Assembly (NCBI GenBank): GCA_001662425.1
Contig: BDDC01000039.1
Location: 86,973 to 150,972 of the forward strand
Direction: 5' to 3'
DNA: 64,000 bases
Origin: Chlamydomonas sphaeroides
Taxonomy: Eukaryota > Chlorophyta > Chlorophyceae > Chlamydomonadales > Chlamydomonadaceae
In this document: positions 59,501 through 64,000 of the stretch, piece by piece
Layout of the letters: each line of letters starts with the position of its first letter
How positions within the stretch are numbered: position 1 is the first letter of the stretch
Notes under the pieces: model-generated
Seen by the model: only the letters and a program-made list of their open reading frames with translations
Databases searched by the model: none
Told to the model about the DNA's origin: nothing
Translations under genes and position numbers: made by a program

Positions 59501-60947
59501 CTGCAGGTGCTGGGCTACGGCAACCTGGCGGCCCTGGTGAACGACCCACGGGTCATTGGCTCCAAGGAGCTGCTAGGCGGACGGGAGGCCATGGCGATGG
59601 CTCCATGCGCGGGACGCGCCAACTGCGCGGTAGGCTTGTTGGGGTGGGGGACCATGAGTTTTGCCTCATGTCTCGACATGCGTTACCACATTGCCATGTG
59701 CGCATCCGCATCCTGACGAGCATGCTCATCCTGACTGCGCGGTAGGCTTCTTGTTGCGGGTGGACCGTACATCGCGATAGGTCAACCGGCACCCTGCCTG
59801 AGGAGCATGCCCAACCCTGCTGCCCGCCCCACGCACCCGTCCCCTCCAGGTCGTCCCCGTGCTGGTGCGTGGCGTGCCGCTGCCGGCGCTGGTGGCGCTG
59901 CGCCCCATCGCGCCCGGCGAGCAGCTGCTGCGAGACTACGGCGCGAGCTGGTGGCGGAGCCTGTCGCCGCAGTGGGCCAGCACAGCGGAGCTGCACCCCG
60001 GCCCGGCCCTGCTGCACGGCAGCAGCTGCGGCGTGCCAGTCAGCGAGTACCCGCCGCCACCGTCGGCAGCGGCGGCGTCAGACAGCTCCGCGCCAGCGCC
60101 GGCGCTTAAGCCGCGGCCCAAAGCCAATGCGCTTGCCCGGCAGGCCGCTGGCACGGGCAATGGGCAGCGGCGGGGCCGCGACGACGGCATTGACGACGGC
60201 CCTGTGGCCAAGAGGCACCACGGCCGGAGCCGCTCCCGCTCCCGTGGCCGGCAAAGGGCCCGCCGCTCCCGCAGCCGGGATGGCTCCCTCTCCCGCAGTC
60301 GTGACGCCGGACGCCGAGAGGGCGGTCCGTGGCGCCGGGTGCGGTTCGCGGGAGCTTGCTCTGGCGACGAGGGGGACGCCGAGGGGGGCACGAGCACCGG
60401 CGAGGAGGGTACGGCGCGGCGGCAACGCCAGCGGCTGTGTGCAGCGGCGGCGGAGGCCGGGCCGGGGCCGTCGATACTGCGGACCCCGGGGCAGCAGGGC
60501 CAGGAGCGCCGCATCGGCAGCAGCGCTGGTCACGGTTCGAAGGATGAGCAAACCCGCGACATGTATGTGCCGCCGTGCTGTTGGCAGTGTGCGCCTGCGG
60601 ATCGTGTTGTGTGGAAGCACATGACTGCGGGTGCTCGGCATTGCCTGTTGGGGGGGAGCAGGAGCAGGTTGGTCGGCGCTTGTGCATCTCCGTCCGCGGC
60701 ATGGTCGTCGTTCTGTGTTCATGCCGGGCGATCGTCCTTCTCTGGACAGCAGTCGGGCGGTGGTGTGTGCAGGGGCCACCAGGCAGGAGGGGCTGTGGCT
60801 CAGCACTGCCGGCTCGGGCGGTGCGCGGGTGCGCAGGTAGGTGTGGCGAGGGCCGGTCGCGTGGCATCGATTGTCATGCCGCAGGGCACCGGTTGGCGCT
60901 CTGCCGGCGAGGGGCCACCCTTGCATCTTTGCTGGTGGCAAGTTTAG
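53562..60947 (+). CDS. large SET-domain protein with repeated N-terminal modules, copy 2 (one frame break)
   Basis: Divergent paralogue of the gene at 43487-51265. Exons: 53562-56705, 56959-57003, 57186-57419 (57380 is an alternative donor), 57574-57720, 57881-58030, 58204-59292, 59469-59629, 59850-60947; about 2022 codons once the frame break is allowed for. Modules: 1 at residues about 230-340 (TRAAFPTQLAALL, LVRQLGLRAGARLRL), 2 at about 400-455 with only its first half (LRAAVPQQWAALE), 3 at about 565-680 and 4 at about 880-995 (LGARPGDWLQL). RGG repeats follow module 2, and a (GlyArg)n run follows module 3. SET parts: DPGRGGLGLVATAF, LQVLGYGNLAALVNDPR, GRANCA and LRPIAPGEQLLRDYGASWW. SET intron positions and phases equal those of copy 1. 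The tail has SR-type repeats. Near 56530-56580 the frame must shift by one base to reach the exon 1 donor in phase 1. Confidence 0.72.
54958..55020 (+). repeat. RGG-box coding repeat
   Basis: Tandem GGCCGGGGCCGCGGC units encode repeated Arg-Gly-Gly-Arg-Gly in SET gene 2. The tract sits where the second half of module 2 is found in copy 1. Confidence 0.85.
55675..55755 (+). repeat. (GGCCGT)n coding tract, poly(Gly-Arg)
   Basis: About 12-13 units of GGCCGT, encoding alternating Arg and Gly inside SET gene 2, between modules 3 and 4. It continues into Ser-Pro and Arg-Gly words. Confidence 0.92.
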
Positions 60948-62870
60948 AACCCGATGTCACCCCCCGAGCGCGCACGCACGGCTGCGCTGCGCAGGCCGCT
61001 GCTGGCGCAGCGCAGCCGAGTCCAGTGTCTTGGCACGTGCGTGCGCATGTAGAGTGGTGGGGGCTGGGGCGTGTGTCGTGGCTACGGCCTGTGCTCATGG
61101 CTGTGTCAAGTCAAAGCGCTTTGCGCGTGTGATGTGCGCCCAAGGTTGATGTGGCTTGCTTGGAGAGGGCTGCGTGGGCGTGGTGTGGTGTGCGGCGTGT
61201 GCCTGCGTGCTGACCTTGGATTGCAGAGCAGCGGATGAGGTCGCCCGTGTACTGGAACTCCGCATAAAAGAGCACGCGCGTGCTGCACCAAGGAGTTGGA
61301 ATTGGTAGTCGAATCTCACGCATTCCGGCGCAGGCCTGGCGCTGGTCCGCATGGCTGCGCAGCAGGCACGTGCACTCCCGCCGTTGATGCATATGCTGTT
61401 GTACATTGCGGGCCGCAACTCATGGCCGGCGGTCCCCTGGCGCCTGACCAGCCCTGAACGTCCCTGAACTGACCAGTCATGAACGTCGCCCGACACAATT
61501 GAGCGACCGCGAGGCTGCGGCGACAGACGCAGGTGGCGGCATGTTTGGCACCAACGGCGGCGCCGCAGCCGGCACCAGCTCCACGCCCAGTCGCCTCCAG
61601 CCGGCTGCCGGCGCAAGCGCGGCCCCCAGCCGCGGCACGTCAGCAGCTGCGACAGCGGCGCAGACAGCGCTAGGTCCGGCCCGGGGCCAGCCGCGCATGG
61701 CGCCAAAGAGGGCGTCTTCGCCGTCTGTGCCCCCGGAGCAGCAGCTTGCAGCAGCGGGGCTGGGCGGCCGCCTCGCGCCCCGCAGCAGTCGTGTGCCACC
61801 GTGGCCCCTGCTTCTGTGCCGGCGCTGGCGTGGCCGCACCCAGCAGCCTGCGCGCGGCCAAGGCCCTGGCCCCTGGGTGAGCCCATGTGCACCTCGCACC
61901 ACAGTTCTCGCAGTTGCCGTGCAAAGCAATGGCCGCGCATGTCGTGCCGTCGCGAGCACCCCCATACGTGCAGCACGCTGCGTGTTGGCATGGAGGTCTG
62001 TCTCTGCCCTCGCTCCCAAGCAACAGGCATGGCCGCCCTCCACGGCGCAATTCGGCTGCCGGTCCCGCCTGTTAAGGGCGAGGGCAGCCACCTCAGGAGC
62101 CGGCAGCGCCGTCGCCACCCAGCGCGAGGGGAGCGCCAGCCCGGAGCGCAGTGGGGGCGTGCGCGCGGGCAAGCAAGCGGCGGCACCACGGCAATCGGGT
62201 AAGGCAAAAACGCAGTGCCGCCGCAGTCACAGTCGACCCAGCACTTCACCAGGGCTTCACAGCAGGACTCCACAGCAATGCGGCAAATGCTGGCGAGTTC
62301 GTACCCACCTGGATCCAGCTGTCAAGTATGAAACGCTTCATCAACGCCTACGATGCTTAGTATAATAACAATAACATATTATACCTAGCTCTAAAGCACA
62401 GGGTACGCAGATGTTCCGCTTATCTATGATATGCTTGGCCACAATAGACCACCATACGGAGAGTAGATGTAGCTACTTGTGCGAATCCTGGCCGCTGCAC
62501 ATGCGCGCAAGCGAGGACGGCTTCGCAAAGTTCGCGCTCACTCCAATGTCCAATCCTTGTCGGTTGGCGTGAATCGTCTAGACCGGGACCACAGACAGGC
62601 GCCATATGCTACTTTGACAGCTCAGCATTCCCAGGCAGGGCGGACAAGCCAGCGGCTGGCAGGCCAAACCCACCAGGCATGCCGGCGGTACCCGCCGCTT
62701 ACCCGCTTGCCCGTGCACTCACCCCGCGTGCTTGCCTTGCCTCCCTCCCTGCCCTTGTGCCGCCGACCTGCTGGGGAAACTCGCATATGGATGGATCGCT
62801 GCCTTGTGAAGGAGCCGTCTACGCGAGGAAGCTCTGCCGACTGGACATGGTGCGACCCGCTCCATCCGAC
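60948..62870. other. downstream region of SET gene 2, no confident gene
   Basis: An open frame at 61499-62365 (288 codons from ATG) begins MSDREAAATDAGGGMFGTNG and is Ala/Ser/Gly-rich, then turns basic. It has no recognisable domain and no clear splice context. It could be a relic exon or a chance frame. No TGTAA for SET gene 2 was found. An AT-rich patch lies at about 62355-62400. Confidence 0.35.
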
Positions 62871-62879
62871 CCGCCGGCC

Positions 62880-63400
62880 TGTTGGGCTGTCTTCCTAGCT
62901 CCGAGACCGTCCGCGCCGCCTTCCTGCCGCAGCTGGCACTCAGGCGGACTCTTCTACAGCAGTGCTGCAGCTGACGGCACTCCAGCGGCAACAGCGCCAG
63001 CTGCCGGGGCCGCAGCTCCCCGTGCAGCTTCACCGGCGGGGCCCGACCCCGGCCCTGGGCTTGGCAAGGGCGAGGGCCAGGGCAAGGCTGGCGGTGGCGC
63101 TTGCATCAATCCTGCTCGAGCTCAAAGGCGGCCAGGTGTCTGTGGCCGCAGCCGACCCTCGCACCGCGCTGCCCTCGCTCGTGGATGCTGCCGTCGGTAC
63201 TGGGCACCGCGCAGCCGCTGGCGCTGCACACCTGGCGCGCAGGGGAGTGACGCTGCAGCACGACATGAGGGTTGCCGTACGTGGCGGAGGGCAGCTGCCG
63301 CTGCGAAGGGGGGATATGTGCCAGCTGCGGCGGCCGAGGGCCTATTATACTCTGCGCTCGCGCCCGGCTGTGCCGCCGGTCGTGGGAACAGCGCTGTAGC
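62880..63400 (+). pseudogene. possible decayed copy of a SET-gene module
   Basis: A frame near 62890 reads VRAAFLPQLAL, close to the RAAFPTQLAALL word of module 1 in both SET genes. A different frame (62962-63399, stop at 63397-63399) reads VSVAAADP, then AHLARRGV and LRRGDMCQL. In the same order, SET gene 2 module 4 has LAVAAADG, ASLVRRGL and ARPGDWLQL. The pieces lie in different frames with stops between them. Resemblance is partial and read by eye. An alternative is chance similarity in Ala/Arg-rich sequence. Confidence 0.3.
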
Positions 63401-63932
63401 GCTGCTGCCGCGTATCGGCGGCCGGCGGAGGGTCGTTGGCGGCGGAGGCGACGGCGTGCACGCCAGATGCGCCTAATGCGCCGCTGGCGGTGCCGACGGC
63501 CTCACGCAGAGCCTGTCCCTGCTGGCGTCACCACCTTGCACCTCTGCCAGACCGTTGGCCACTCCCAAGGCGGCGACACAGGGTTGCAGTCCTGACGGCT
63601 GCCGGCGAGCATGGCCGCCGCTACGCCGGCACCCTGACAGCCGCGTACTGCCGCCGATCGCGTTGGTGCAACACTTTCCCATCATGTGCGCCCATGGGTC
63701 CCTTTCTGCTGCCGCAGCTCTTGCCGGCGCTGGCATTGCAGTTGGCGGCCCCGGCGGGCCACCGGGCACGACCGCTACGTACTCAAGAGGCGCTGGGGTT
63801 CCGTGGCCCCACAGATCCTGCCGGTATTGTGGATGCGCCTGCAGACGCCGTACCTGGCGGTGGGGTGCGGCCTCCCGAGCTGCCCGGTGGCGCTGACAGC
63901 GGAGCAGCAGGCAGTGCTGGCGGTGGTGCGCA
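63401..63932 (+). other. terminal segment without a supported gene
   Basis: Open on the + strand in part but with no recognised motif. It may continue the degenerate copy to its left or belong to a gene that extends beyond the window. Confidence 0.3.
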
Positions 63933-64000
63933 TGCGAGTGCGAGTGCGAGTGCGAGTGCGAGTGCGAGTGCGAGTGCGAGTGCGAGTGCGAGTGCGAGTG
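63933..64000. repeat. 6-bp tandem repeat (GAGTGC)n running off the window
   Basis: About 11 perfect units of TGCGAG/GAGTGC reach the last base of the window. The true length is unknown. If translated it would give alternating Arg and Val or similar dipeptides. Confidence 0.97.

Noticed and set aside
63933..64000. Terminal hexamer as a telomere or CRISPR-like array
   Set aside because: The unit GAGTGC is not a telomeric repeat of green algae (TTTAGGG/TTTTAGGG type), and there are no spacers.

Overview
The window is about 68% GC nuclear DNA from a green alga, most likely a chlorophyte of the Chlamydomonas/Volvox kind. The evidence is many short GT-AG introns, alanine- and glycine-rich low-complexity protein, TGTAA polyadenylation signals, and two SAND-domain proteins of the regA-like (VARL/RLS) type known from volvocine algae. 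The species cannot be named from sequence alone. No rRNA, tRNA, CRISPR array or bacterial-type operon was recognised. Exon models were built by hand from splice sites, reading phase and conserved protein motifs. Except where noted, every model keeps an open frame from start to stop.

Layout: (1) 1-3986, the 3' part of a nucleolar DEAD-box helicase gene (DBP9/DDX56), + strand. (2) 8940-12573 and 18167-20860, two tandem + strand regA-like genes separated by a 5.6 kb spacer that carries a MITE-like element and other repeats. Their SAND exons and the intervening intron are almost identical, which points to recent gene conversion. (3) 22939-27153, a SEC14/CRAL-TRIO lipid-transfer protein on the - strand that ends in a CaaX prenylation motif. 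(4) 28082-37139, a 15-exon F-box/LRR protein related to plant FBL15/SLOMO on the - strand. It has a 2.5 kb exon of low-complexity protein, including a (GGGGCC/T)n tract encoding poly-Pro-Ala. (5) 37994-42197, a membrane-anchored metallophosphoesterase on the + strand, divergent from FBL15. Its GNHD/E motif reads GNMD.

(6) 43487-60947 is the most unusual part. Two very large SET-domain genes (about 1905 and 2022 codons) lie head to head. Each has several repeats of an N-terminal module I do not recognise with certainty (tentatively B3-like), a long linker, and a split SET domain with NDPR in place of NHSC. They share SET intron positions and phases and so are duplicates. The + copy appears to carry a one-base frame break, has half of its second module replaced by RGG repeats, and has gained a fourth module. 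A weaker, decayed-looking stretch at 62.9-63.4 kb may be a third copy. The window ends inside a 6-bp tandem repeat.

Taken together, the window combines ribosome biogenesis, lipid transport and protein turnover genes with two pairs of duplicated nuclear regulators (RLS and SET).
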